Origin: Sipunculus nudus
Lineage: Eukaryota; Annelida; Sipuncula; Golfingiida; Sipunculidae
DNA: 64,000 nt
Assembly: GCA_026874595.1 (NCBI GenBank)
Contig: CM049322.1
Span: 24,527,400-24,591,399 of the forward strand
Direction: 5' to 3'
Program-made: the position numbers and the translations under genes
Part shown: positions 44,421 to 55,594 of the stretch, piece by piece
Numbering within the stretch: position 1 is the stretch's first letter
How the letters are laid out: each line of letters starts with the position of its first letter
Notes under the pieces: generated by a model
Seen by the model: only the letters and a program-made list of their open reading frames with translations
Database searches by the model: none
What the model was told of the DNA's origin: nothing

Positions 44421-45192
44421 ATACCTTGTCAAGTGTTGTTTACATCTAGCCCACCTAGTAGTACAGCCTTCACTTGCATTATGTAACCCACCCCAGGCAG
44501 CTTGCCTTGGCTCAGCTTGGCCACTACTCGCAGGCTTTCCCTTATTTCGGTGAATAAGATTAAGCATGTACTGAAAACTCCAATTTGCAAAACTTTTTAA
44601 TAGTGATTCAAGGAATAATCCTGTAGATGCCATGTTGTGGCATTATTTTCTTTTAAATTCAGTTTAAACATTTGTGATTTAAAAATAATAAAAATATATG
44701 TGTATGCATAATATGACCCAATATGAGCTACACTCTGGATATATAATGATTGCAACTTAGAATTCTAATATTTTAACTTATATTTTCAGTGTTTTAAATA
44801 CAAATTTATAAAACTTGTAAATAAAAAAAATTAATCAGATAAAAAAAACTGTTTTAATGGAATAAGTGGATATGCTTAAATAATAGGCTTATATATAAAC
44901 TTAAATGCATTATTTCCTTGAAAGTGAAATAAAGGTTTTAGTCCATTCTGTCCACTGGCCTGTCCATCTGTAAATTTTTCATATGCATCACAGTATCTCA
45001 AAACTTTTACTGTTTTTCTTCATGACAGTCTTGTCAGAGTATTAGTTTGCAATCATATATTTAGAACTTTACTATAACCAAGTAGGAGAGCCTCTTTCCT
45101 CTTAGCTTCTCATATGCTTTTATGAATGAAAAACATTGAAATACAATATTTTGCATTTGCAAAAATTTCAAAAATGCAAAATTTCAAACTTA
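44421..45192. other. Mostly unrecognised repeat-flanking sequence
   Basis: No domain or tandem structure. The end (from about 44930) leads into a terminal palindrome and probably belongs to that element. Confidence 0.3.
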
Positions 45193-45222
45193 AGCTGAGC
45201 GCCGTGACCCATGGGTCCCTTG
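45193..45222 (+). repeat. Element 3' end with GACCCATGGGTC palindrome
   Basis: AGCTGAGCGCCGTGACCCAT then GGGTCCCTTGTT, the plus-orientation version of the motif that opens the repeats at 3484, 5676 and 34349. Confidence 0.6.
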
Positions 45223-45269
45223 TTTTATTTTCGTAACAGTCAGTGATACACATGTGCACAATGACACAG

Positions 45270-45272
<3 letters not shown>

Positions 45273-45332
<60 letters not shown>
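45273..45332. repeat. (AT)n microsatellite
   Basis: About 30 AT dinucleotides. Confidence 0.95.
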
Positions 45333-45334
<2 letters not shown>

Positions 45335-45445
45335 CTTTTATTGAACAGAACATGTACTTTGCTAATATATTAAAATTAAGTATAAGGTTTTAAAAAAGGT
45401 ATATTTATGTTATTATGTTTCCAGGATATAGATTTCAAACCAGCA

Positions 45446-45595
45446 ATCTCCACCAGAGTTCACTACCGATACGCTAATATCACACTCGAAACTCCTCGGC
45501 CGAATTCGGATTCCTAATATCGAGTGTCTCGCGAAATGAAGCGAGATGTTCCGATTGCTAATTTCAGCGTCGTGGTAGTGACCTCTGGTGGAGAT
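45446..45595. mobile_element. 150-bp TIR element
   Basis: The left end ATCTCCACCAGAGTTCACTA and the reverse complement of the right end (ATCTCCACCAGAGGTCACTA) differ at one of 20 positions. The interior is CpG-rich and contains a CTCGCG..CGCGAG-like fold. No ORF; a small non-autonomous element. Confidence 0.65.
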
Positions 45596-46530
45596 GTAAG
45601 GACCGATACATTCTCCGATTTTGTTGTATTTTGAGGTTTCTCAGTATTCCCGGTCTCAGTTTGTAGACGAGTGTAAGGGGGGGGGGGGGGACGTGTTGAC
45701 AGGCATGGGTCGGGTGGGGGGGGGGGGATGACAGGCATGGAGGGTAGTCAAAATTGGGTTAAAACAGACATGTTTATACATATATATACATATACACACA
45801 TATATATACCTTTTATTGTCTGTGTGACTCATATCAAATATATAAACATATCAAATATATATACGTTTTCTTCAATCATTCTTTTAATTTCATTGAACCA
45901 ACTACAGTTATACACTAGGTTGTCGGAAAACAGATTATGAATATATAGGCTTAAATAACCCCAAAACTGAACCACGTACAAATTGAGTAAAGATATTCTT
46001 TAAACTCCACTAGCTGGGATTTTGCAAAAATGTGATGCTAAGGATTATTTAGAAAGCGATTTGATAACGATTCATACTGTCACGTGGTTGTTATTCGGAA
46101 CAATCTTATAGAAAAAATACACTGGCACCTTGAATGTTTCCTGACAGTTTCTCAGCATTTTCTCGGAGTAAGGTTTTGCCAAAACCTAACCGTTTCAAAT
46201 CGATATTTCTAGTTAACTACAAGTTAGTATATTATCCTTATTTGGCACAAAGTGCGGCGAATAAACATAAATAAACATCTGGGGCTTTTGCAGGATTATT
46301 TAATATGAGAGTGCTTAAATCTTTCCAGCTTTCATGGGGGCCTTGGGATATCATTTTTTTTACAAATATTTTTTTTGTATATTTACTTTAAAAATCTTTT
46401 TCAAAGTATTTTAAACAAAACTGATTACATAAAATGTGAAATTTGGTAGTCTAAAAATGATATATATTTTGTTGGGTTTAGCCCTTAATGAGCAAAGGCA
46501 ATTTTTTGTGTATATTTGGAACGAGGTTCC
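45596..46530. other. No recognised feature apart from G runs and AT repeats
   Basis: G runs at about 45678-45690 and 45715-45728, short TATA repeats at about 45780-45870, otherwise AT-rich. Confidence 0.3.
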
Positions 46531-46534
46531 TTAC

Positions 46535-49500
46535 CGACTAACAATGGCGGGCAGCACAGATCTTTCCATGTCTTTATGAACAGACTGGCTGAACATGGCG
46601 GGCAGCACAGATCTTTCCATGTCTTTATGAACGGATTGGCTGAGCACGGCGGGCAGCACAGATCCTCCATGTCTTTATGATCAGACTGGCTGAGCATGGC
46701 GGGCAGCACAGCTCTATTCATGTCTATATGAACAGACTGGCTGAGCATGGCGGGCAGCATAGATCCTCCATGTCTTTATAAATAGACTGGTTGAACATGG
46801 CGGGCAGCACAGATCATTCCATGTCTTTATGATCAGACTGGTTGAGCATGGCGGGCAGCACAGATCATTCCATGTCTTTATGAACCGATTGGCTAAGCAT
46901 GGCGGGCAGCACAGATCATTCCATGTCTTTATGAACCGATTGGCTAAGCATGGCGGGCAGCACAGATCCTCCATGTCTTTATGAACCGGCTGGCTGAGCA
47001 CGGCGGCAACACAGATCTTTCCATGTTTTTATGTACCGACTGGCTGAGCATGGCTGGCAGCACAGATCTTTCCGTGTCTTTATGAACAGACTGGCTGAGC
47101 ACGGCTGGCAGCACAGATCTTTCCATGTCTTTATGTACCGACTGGCTGAGCATGGCTGGCAGCACAGATCTTTCCGTGTCTTTATGAACAGACTGGCTGA
47201 GCATGGCGGGCAGCACAGCTCTATTCATGTCTATATGAACAGACTGGCTGAGCATGGCGGGCAGCATAGATCCTCCATGTCTTTATAAATAGACTGGTTG
47301 AACATGGCGGGCAGCACAGATCTTTCCATGTCTTTATGAACAGACTGGCTGAGCATGGCTGGCAGCTAAGATCTTTCCATGTTTTTATGAACAGACTGGT
47401 TGAACATGGCGGGCAGCACAGATCTTTCCGTGTCTTTATGAACAGACTGGCTGAGCATGGCGGGCAGCACAGCTCTATTCATGTCTTTATGAACAGACTT
47501 GCTGAGCATGGCGGGCAGCATAGATCCTCCATGTCTTTATAAATAGACTGGTTGAACATGGCGGGCAGCACAGATCTTTCCATGTCTTTATGAACAGACT
47601 GGCTGAGCATGGCTGGCAGCTAAGATCTTTCCATGTTTTTATGAACAGACAGGTTGAACATGGCGGGCAGCACAGATCTTTCCGTGTCTTTATGAACAGA
47701 CTGGCTGAGCATGGCTGGTAGCACAGATCTTTCCATGTTTTTATGAACAGACTGGTTGAACATGGCGGCAACACAGCTCTTTCCATGTCTTTATGTACCG
47801 ACTGGCTGAGCAAGGCTGGCAGCACAGATCTAACCGTGTCTTTATGAACAAACTGGCTGAGCATGGCTGACAGCACAGATCTTTCCATGTCTTTATGTAC
47901 CGACTGGCTGAGCATGGCTGGCAGCACAGATCTTTCCGTGTTTTTATTAACAGACTGGTTGAACATGGCGGGCAGCACAGATCTTTCCATGTTTTTATGA
48001 ACAGACTGGTTATACATGGCGGCAACACAGATCTTTCCATGTCTTTATGTACTGACTGGCTGAGAATGGCGGGCAGCACAGATCTTTCCGTGTCTTTATG
48101 AACAGACTGGCTGAGCATGGCGGGCAGCACAGATCTTTCCATGTCTTTATGAACCGATTGGCTAAGCATGGCGGGCAGCACAGATCCTCCATGTCTTTAT
48201 GAACCGACTGGCTGAGCATGGCTGGCAGCACAGATCTTTCCATGTCTTTATGATCAGACTGGCTGAGCATGGCTGGCAGCACAGATCTTTCCATGTCTTT
48301 ATGATCAGACTGGCTGAGCAAGGCTTGTAGCACAGATCATTCCATGTTTTTATGAACAGACTGGCTGAGCATGGCTGGTAGCACAGATCTTTCCATGTTT
48401 TTATGTACCGACTGGCTGAACATGGCTGGCAGCACAGATCTTTCCATGTCTATATGAACAGACTGGCTGAGCATGGCTGGTAGCACAGATCTTTCCATGT
48501 TTTTATGAACAGACTGGTTGAACATGGCGGGCAGCACAGATCTTTCCGTGTCTTTATGAACAGACTGGCTGAGCATGGCTGGCAGCACAGATCATTCCAT
48601 GTCTTTATGAACCGACTGGCTGAGCATGGCTGGCAGCACAGATCTTTCCATGTTTTTATGAACAGACTGGCTGAGCATGGCTGGCAGCACAGATCATTCC
48701 ATGTCTTTATGAACCGACTGGCTGAGCATGGCTGGTAGCACAGATCTTTCCATGTTTTTATGAACAGACTGGTTGAACATGGCGGGCAGCACAGATCTTT
48801 CCGTGTTTTTATGAACAGACTGGCTGAGCATGGCGGGCAGCACAGATCATTCCATGTCTTTATGAACCGACTGGCTGAGCATGGCTGGCAGCACAGATCT
48901 TTCCATGTCTTTATGATCAGACTGGCTGAGCATGGCTTGTAGCACAGATCATTCCATGTTTTTATGAACAGACTTGCTGATCATGGCTGGTAGCACAGAT
49001 CTTTCCATGTTTTTATGAACAGACTGGCTGAACATGGCTTGTAGCACAGATCATTCCATGTCTATATGAACAGACTGGCTGAGCATGGCTGGTAGCACAG
49101 ATCTTTCCATGTTTTTATGAACAGACTGGTTGAACATGGCGGGCAGCACAGATCTTTCCGTGTCTTTATGAACAGACTGGCTGAGCATGGCTGGCAGCAC
49201 AGATGTTTCCATGTTTTTATGAACAGACTGGTTATACATGGCAGCAGCACAGCTCTTTTCATGTCTTTATGTCCGACTGGCTGAGCATGGCTGGCAGCAC
49301 AGATCTTTCCATGTCTTTATGTACCGACTGGCTGAGCATGGCTGGCAGCACAGATCTTTCCGTGTTTTTATGAACAGACTGGTTGAACATGGCGGGCAGC
49401 ACAGATCCTCCATGTCTTTATGAACAGACTTGTTGAACATGGCGGGCAGCACAGATCTTTCCAGGTCTTTATGAACCGACTGGCTGAGCCTGGCGGGCAG

Positions 49501-49605
49501 CATAGATCCTCCATGTCTTCATGAACAGACTGGTTGAACATGGCAGGCAGCACAGATCTTTCCGTGTCTATATAAAGAGACTGGTTGAGCATGGCGGGCG
49601 TGATG
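46535..49605. repeat. Large 51-bp minisatellite (~60 units) with higher-order structure
   Basis: Unit of 51 bases built on CACAGATCTTTCCATGTCTT, TATGAACAGACTGGCTGAGC and ATGGCGGGCAG. Some units carry a 3-base deletion (GATCCTCC). Variant units recur in the same order: a block with TCTATTCATGTCTATATG followed by ATAGATCCTCC and AAATAGACTGGTTGAAC appears at about 46705, 47205 and 47465, showing amplification of multi-unit blocks. Being 17 codons long, it yields open frames on both strands (up to 176 codons) repeating a 17-residue peptide. These break wherever the 3-base or single-base variants occur. Confidence 0.93.
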
Positions 49606-49755
49606 AGAACCAGTCAACATACCGGTTTACTTTGCAGCACAAATGGCACGTTTGTCAAACCCGGATCAAGGCGTAGCCCCACGGACCCTGAATTTCAGTA
49701 CCCACCTTTCCATCAGTTCATCCTATAGGGCGCTTTTTTATGCGCGCTGAAAAAT
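49606..49755. other. Junction between minisatellite and TIR element
   Basis: Non-repetitive; ends in TATAGGGCGCTTTTTTATGC, which resembles the following element. Confidence 0.3.
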
Positions 49756-50175
49756 CGCGCTCGTATTAATCAAATAGGCCCGTTTTCCATGTACACTTTT
49801 CTGTATGATGAAAAGCGCGCAGAAAAGTCGAGACAGTTCAAACAAGTTGTAGCATTTCCATGTACGCTTTTCATCGCGCTTGCATTCATCGCAATGATAA
49901 AAAAGTCGATTCTTGTTCGACTTTTCTGTTCGCTTTTTTGCTCAGTACAGTAAAAACAGTAAACAGTAAACAGTATCCCGAATTCAGCGAGGGGAAAAGT
50001 GCACATTGTTCATATATTCAGCGCGGTTTGATTTCAAGCGCGATGAAATTTTAGCGTACATGAGAAAACCGGCCATATACCTCTTTCATGCACGCGGAAA
50101 CGGGCGCGGAAATGTAAATCGTGCGATGCGCGATTTTTCCGCTCGTTGAAAAATCGCACCAGTGTAACTCGCAGG
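49756..50175. mobile_element. Second copy of the CTTTTCCATG-family element
   Basis: Shares with 12092-12674 the end GGCCCGTTTTCCATGTACAC, the AGCGCG..GAAAAGT phrases and the right-hand GTGCGATGCGCGATTTTTC and GCACCAGTGTAA motifs. It is more diverged and rearranged; many CGCG palindromes remain. Confidence 0.5.
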
Positions 50176-50329
50176 TGGCAGATATTACTATCGCGAATGG
50201 TGGCCTTGGGACGCCGGGTGGCTTCAGGCCACCGGCCCCTTGTGCACCCTTTCGATCTTTTTCCTTCTGCCAATATGGTAAATCGTTTCATGAATGAACA
50301 CCGAATTCAGACTATAATATTTTGTTTGT

Positions 50330-50575
50330 ATACTTCTTTCACAGGTATGATTCTGTATATCCTGGTGGCCTATGGACACCACAAGTATAATGCTGTATAC
50401 CCTAGTCACCTAAGGACACCACAAGTATGATGCTAAATACCCTGGTCGCCTAAGGACACCACAGGTAAGATGCTGTATCCCCTGGTGGCCTTATGACACC
50501 ACAGGTATGATGCTGTATGTCCTGGTGGCCTAGGGATACCCTATGTATAATGCTGTGTATCCTGGGGTCTCAGGA
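50330..50575. repeat. ~41-bp minisatellite
   Basis: Five to six copies built on GGACACCACAAGTATGATGC and TGTATACCCTGGTGGCCTA. Confidence 0.85.
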
Positions 50576-50870
50576 AGGACTGAAGCTATCAGCACCAATT
50601 TTCTTAGGTGTATTGATCTTTTTACGGCTATGTGATTAATAGTTAAGGGGGCGCCATGCAGGCATGCACTTTTAAGTGTCTCAAATGTAATACTCTAAAT
50701 GAAAGATATCGATATATATGTGTGTGTATGTGTGTGTTTGTATTTATATAAATAACCAATGATATTACAGCTTACTGGTATTGTTCGTCAGTAAAAGCTG
50801 CTTTAAGCCCTACGCCACCACCCCCGGAATTCGGTGCTGGTGGCGACACATACACTTACATACATATACT

Positions 50871-50914
<44 letters not shown>

Positions 50915-51165
50915 CCTCTGATATTCATTGAATGGTTACACTGTTTGTGTTATTGAAGAAATGCATGGCATGTTTTAAAGTCCAAAAAAGCAGTTTTCAA
51001 GTTTTCATTAATTTGATTGGCCCGGTGCACACAGGTCGGTAAATCTAACCACACAGTTATTTAAAGGCGCCAAAAGGTTACCATGGAATTTGTCATGACA
51101 CAATTTATACTTAAATGGTGCAGTCAGACTGCTAATATTAAAATGGTATAGACAGCAAACTGATA
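50576..51165. other. Intergenic, with an (AT)n at 50874-50909
   Basis: GT and AT microsatellites at about 50715-50740 and 50874-50909; otherwise nothing recognised. Confidence 0.35.
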
Positions 51166-51169
51166 CTGC

Positions 51170-52735
51170 CGGTCAGTCTGGTGTAGTCAGTCTACTGATA
51201 CTTAAAATGGTATAGTCAGCCTGCTGATACTTTGATGGTGTAGTCAGCCTGCTGATACTTTGATGGTGTAGTCAGCCTGCTGATACTTTGATGGTGTAGT
51301 CAGCCTGCTGATACTTTGATGGTGTAGTCAGCCTGCTGATACTTTGATGGTGTAGTCAGCCTGCTGATACTTTGATGGTTTAGTCAGCCTGCTGATACTT
51401 AAGGGGTGTAGTCACCCTGCTGATACTTTGATGGTGTAGTCACCCTGCTGATACTTTGATGGTGTAGTCAGCCTACTTATACCTTGATGGTGTAGTCAGC
51501 CTGCTGATACTTGATGGTGTAGTCAGCCTACTGATACTTGATGGTGTAGTCAGCCTGCTGATACTTTGATGGTGTAGTCAGCCTGCTGATACTTTGATGG
51601 TGTAGTCAGCCTGCTGATACTTTGATGGTGTAGTCAGCCTGCTGATACTTGATGGTGAAGTCAGCCTACTGATACTTGATGGTGTAGTCAGCCTGCTGAT
51701 ACTTTGATGGTGTAGTCAGCCTGCTGATACTTTGATGGTGTAGTCAGCCTGCTGATACTTTGATGGTGTAGTCAGCCTGCTGATACTTTGATGGTGTAGT
51801 CAGCCTGCTGATACTTTGATGGTGTAGTCAGCCTGCTGATACTTTGATGGTGTAGTCAGCCTGCTGATACTTTGATGGCGTAGTCAGCCTGCTGATACCT
51901 TGATGGTGTAGTCAGCCTGCTGATACCTTGATGGTGTAGTCAGCCTGCTGATACTTTGATGGTGTAGTCACCCTGTTGATACCTTGATGGTGTAGTCAGC
52001 CTGCTGGTACTTGATGTTGTAGTCAGCCTGCTGATACTTTGATGGTGTAGTCAGCCTGCTGATACCTTGATGGTGTAGTCAGCCTGCTGATACTTTGATG
52101 GTGTAGTCAGCCTGCTGATACTTTGATGGTGAAGTCAGCCTGCTAATACCTTGATGGTGTAGTCAGCCTGCTGATACCTTGATGGTGTAGTCAGCCTGCT
52201 GATACTTTGATGGTGTAGTCAGCCTGCTGATACTTTGATGGTGTAGTCAGCCTGCTGATACTTTGATGGTGTAGTCAGCCTGCTGATACTTTGATGGTGT
52301 AGTCAGCATGCTGACACTTTGATGGTGTAGTCAGCCTGCTGATACTTTGATGGTGTAGTCAGCCTGCTGATACTTTGATGGTGTAGTCAGCCTGCTGATA
52401 CTTTGATGGTGTAGTCAGCCTGCTGATACTTTGATGGTGTAGTCAGCCTGCTGATACTTTGATGGTGTAGTCAGCCTGCTGATACTTTGATGGTGTAGTC
52501 AGCCTGCTGATACTTGAGGGGTTTAGTCAGCCTGCTGATACTTAAGGGATGTAGTCAGCCTGCTGATACTTAAGGGGTGTAGTCAGCCTGCTGATACTTA
52601 AGGGGTATAGTCATCCTGCTGATACCTAAGGGGTATAGTCATCCTGCTGATACCTAAGGGGTGTAGTCAGCCTGCTGATACTTAAGGGGTGTAGTCAGCC
52701 CGTTGATACTTTGATGGTGTAGTCAGCCTGTTGAT
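51170..52735. repeat. 28-bp minisatellite (~56 units) upstream of the Rh exon
   Basis: Unit of 28 bases, TGATGGTGTAGTCAGCCTGC plus eight more, mostly identical in the middle. Both ends carry variant units in which TTGATGG is replaced by TAAGGGG. Each unit contains TCAGC-CT-GCTGA, a palindrome with a two-base gap that includes the TGCTGA half-site used by MAF-type bZIP factors. The array ends about 610 bases before the Rh start codon. Confidence 0.93.
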
Positions 52736-53342
52736 AAAGGAAAACGAACAAGTTTCAGTTGATGATTGATGTCACCTTTCTCCCACTGCCGGTGCGAAGT
52801 TATTTGTTGTTTTCATTGTCAACGAGCCAAATGAAATGCTTATGAAATCAGCCTAGTCCGCATAACACGGATTGTGGCAGATTAACATAATATGATGACA
52901 TTATCCTGGTTCCGCCCACAGCAGCTTCCGTTTTATCTTACATGTGTAAGTCAGTCACCGACCTCTCACAGAGAGACGCTGCTAGTGGACACTGCCAGTC
53001 TGTAGTTAACTGTTGATCACAACAGGACTGGGAGCTCTCTTGCAAGCTCTGCACTGCAGCTCTAGCTTCTCTGTATAACAGTTCACAAAGGATTGCGATC
53101 CAGGCGTTTAGATAGAAAACACAGCAAGTCCCTTAATCATAAGGTCAGCTTATTAGTTTTGCATATGTAAATCGTCCTACCACCTGCCAACCATCTTTTT
53201 TACTATTGTTATAAAGACACACATTCCCTTTGCTGGAGAAGAAATACCACACGACGTGTTTATTGTGCGGAGTGCGCTGCTCCTGCCGTGGCTGTAGTTG
53301 AGGATTGTTTGGTTGTACAGACTGGACATTCATTGACTGACC
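52736..53342 (+). promoter_or_regulatory. Promoter and 5' UTR region of the Rh-like gene
   Basis: Non-repetitive sequence between the minisatellite and the start codon, containing a CCGCCC box at about 52913. TCAGTCACC (about 52952) is an initiator-like candidate for the transcription start, giving a 5' UTR of roughly 390 bases. An in-frame TGA lies at 53334-53336. No TATA box at a convincing distance. Confidence 0.4.
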
Positions 53343-53484
53343 ATGTGCCTGCCCCGGGGACACTTCTCGCTGTTCGCCGGCCTGCTGCAGCTGGTTCTCT
53401 TCGTTTTGTTCATCATCTTCGTCAGGTATGAGGCAGCTCAGGATGAGGGCAAAGGCAAGAACTCCGTCCCCAAGTACTACGGAA
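53343..53484 (+). CDS. Rh-type ammonium transporter, first coding exon (partial gene)
   Basis: ATG at 53343 in a good context (GACCATG) with an in-frame stop just upstream. It encodes 47 residues plus one base before a donor GAA|GTAAGC (53484/53485). The peptide has a hydrophobic segment (about residues 9-30) ending in LFIIFVRYE, followed by a charged loop and a Tyr-Tyr pair. This is the pattern of membrane segment 1 of Rh glycoproteins (LFxxFVRY followed by a short extracellular loop). Rh proteins conduct ammonia across the plasma membrane and serve nitrogen excretion in aquatic animals. The remaining exons are not in the window. The assignment rests on one exon, so a different membrane protein remains possible. 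Confidence 0.65.
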
Positions 53485-54284
53485 GTAAGCTAGTTTATCT
53501 CTATACTCTTATCTCCAGTAGTTTATTAGAACTTGCATGTAAAAGCTGTTACAGTTTTACGTTGACTACTTGAACAGGCCATCTATAATTTCCTCCGAGT
53601 AATCGTCGTATATGCTTTCGCCATAACTAATAAACCAGAATGGTATACTATTTTTAAATATTTTTTTTTAATATTTAGGAAAAGGAGGGGTCCAACTCAG
53701 GAGGATTATTGAAAAAAAAAGGTCATCATGTCCCGAAAAGGGGTTCCAGGTAGCCAAAATTGGTCTGGAATCCTTTAAAAGGTTGTTGCAGCTGAAAAAC
53801 TGGGTCCGGACACCTTGCCCATCCCCCCCCCCCCCCCCATCCGAAAACGACTGATACCGGCAACGTCACGCATCCGCGGTCATAAACTGATGTAATCGTA
53901 ACATATCTATAAAAACGAATGGAATATGGATTCAGAAGCTCCTCAAATGGTGCTATTACTGTTAAACTCACATTTCCTCGAGTGTAAACAATTATTGAAT
54001 AATGGTCCATGAATATTTGAGTTCTAATTCCTTTTGTTTAAGAATAAGTGAAACATTTCTCTAAATAAATGGTCTTAATCTTCGTAACAATAAACCATGC
54101 TCAGTAAGTGAGAATTACGAATAACTCCTCCTACACCACCGACAAATGGGTAGAGCGGTCTAATTAACTACTGGAAGGCAAAAAGGAAATCCGAGGAGAA
54201 CAGTAAATTACTTCAAGTAAATATTAGGCCATCAAAAAGTTTTAATTTTGTGCTCGAATGAACGCTATTTTTGTACTTATTGTT
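53485..54284 (+). other. Start of Rh intron 1, no recognised repeat
   Basis: The donor GTAAGC opens the intron. A 16-C run lies at about 53824-53839. Nothing else identified. Confidence 0.4.
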
Positions 54285-54867
54285 ATACCTCAGCTTAGTG
54301 AAAGTCATCTGAGGTATGGGAAAGACGCTTTGTCCGTCATCCATCTGGCCGCCCGTTAGCAGGGATATCGTTACCGCTAACCCTAAACCGCTAAACTTGT
54401 GACTGTAGATCCAGGTAGGTTTATAAAAAAACTCATCGAAAACCTGAAATTTGGTCACTGCGGCCAATATCCACGGAGCTATGGGGCTCGAAATTCACCC
54501 CCACCCCCGCAAAATAATTTTAAAAATTGATACAAAACCTCCAGTATCTTAATAATTAATGCATGAATCTTGCCTTGAATATTGACCATAACTAGTTTTG
54601 TCAGTTCTCGAAAACAGGTGGTGCCACCAGTATTTTTTCTAAGTTTTTCACTTGTGGTTTTTTTCCAGTGTCCTGAAACCCAGTGTGTTTATTTATTATG
54701 ATTGTTTTTTTCAGTTCCTAAAGACTGGTCGCGCGACGTGTATTTTTCTATTTTTCATGCATTTTTTCGTTAATTTTGAGACTCCCAAATTATATTGTTG
54801 ATACTCTCAGATTCGCAACTGTGGTTTTCATCTGCGTGCTGAAACTTAGTCCTTGTGTGTTTATTAG
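54285..54867 (-). mobile_element. Reverse copy of a GACGGAC-type element
   Basis: In plus: TTATACCTCAGCTTAGTGAA, AGTCATCTGAGGTATG (stem-forming) and TTTGTCCGTCATCCATCTGG, the reverse complement of the shared element end. A GGTGGTGCCACC palindrome at about 54618 ties it to the array family. Confidence 0.5.
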
Positions 54868-55594
54868 GGCCCCGCTTGAATAAGCGGAAGCCCTATATAA
54901 ATCACCCTGTCCATCCGTCTGTACGTTTTCCCCATGTCCGTGGAATTTGTTTCCTGATGATAATTCCAGTTTGGATTGACATATGGATTTCAAACTGATT
55001 CGTTTTGGGGTCACAAGATCAAGGTCACGGGGACCATCTGTCCAAATATTTGTTTCCGGATGATAACTCTATTTGGATTGAAATAGTGGTTTCAATCTTG
55101 AATTATATATGACCCACCAATAATGTTAGAACCCTTTTGGATTTTGGGCTCTTGAGGTTAAAGGTCAAGGTCACAGACCCACTCCTTTAAAAAGATTGTG
55201 GATATATTTTAAGCCGGACTTTTTATCCCAAACCTGCGATCTCCCAGATATAGCTCACCTGCCAATAGTGGAAGAAACTTATGGATTTTGGGGTCACAAG
55301 TTCAAAGGTCAAGGTCACAGGGGCCATCTATCCACATATTAGTTTCCAGATGATAATACCAATTTCGGTTGACATATTGGTTTCAAACTTGATTTATATA
55401 TGGCCCACCACTAAATTAAGAACTCCCGGGTCATGAGAGGGCCCATCCATTCACAAATTAATTGACGGATGATAACAGTTTGGGTAGACAGGTTGGCTTC
55501 AAACTGATCACAGGACCTATATTTTGAAAAAGCTCAAAAACATATACTTATCAGTATACAATTTCAGCTGAGCGTCGAGACCCGTGGGTCCCTA
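54868..55594 (+). mobile_element. ~0.73-kb terminal-palindrome element with nuclear-receptor-type motifs
   Basis: Starts with a stem (CCCCGCTTGAATAAGCGG) and CCGTCTGTACG. It has about three internal units with GGATGATAA..TTTGG.TTGACAT..TTTCAAAC and ATATGACCCACCA, and ends CAGCTGAGCGTCGAGACCCG then TGGGTCCCTAG. TCAAGGTCA occurs three times (55019, 55165, 55309). Confidence 0.6.

Noticed and set aside
44409-44633. 74-codon minus-strand frame
   Set aside because: Lies in dispersed repeat sequence and has no recognised motif.
46485-49592. Long open frames of a repeating 17-residue peptide on both strands
   Set aside because: They follow from a 51-bp unit divisible by three. They are open in several frames at once, broken by ordinary unit variants, and lack splice or start context; not annotated as genes.
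51170-52735. Regular 28-bp repeats resembling a CRISPR array
   Set aside because: Units are directly head to tail with no unique spacers, in a eukaryotic genome.
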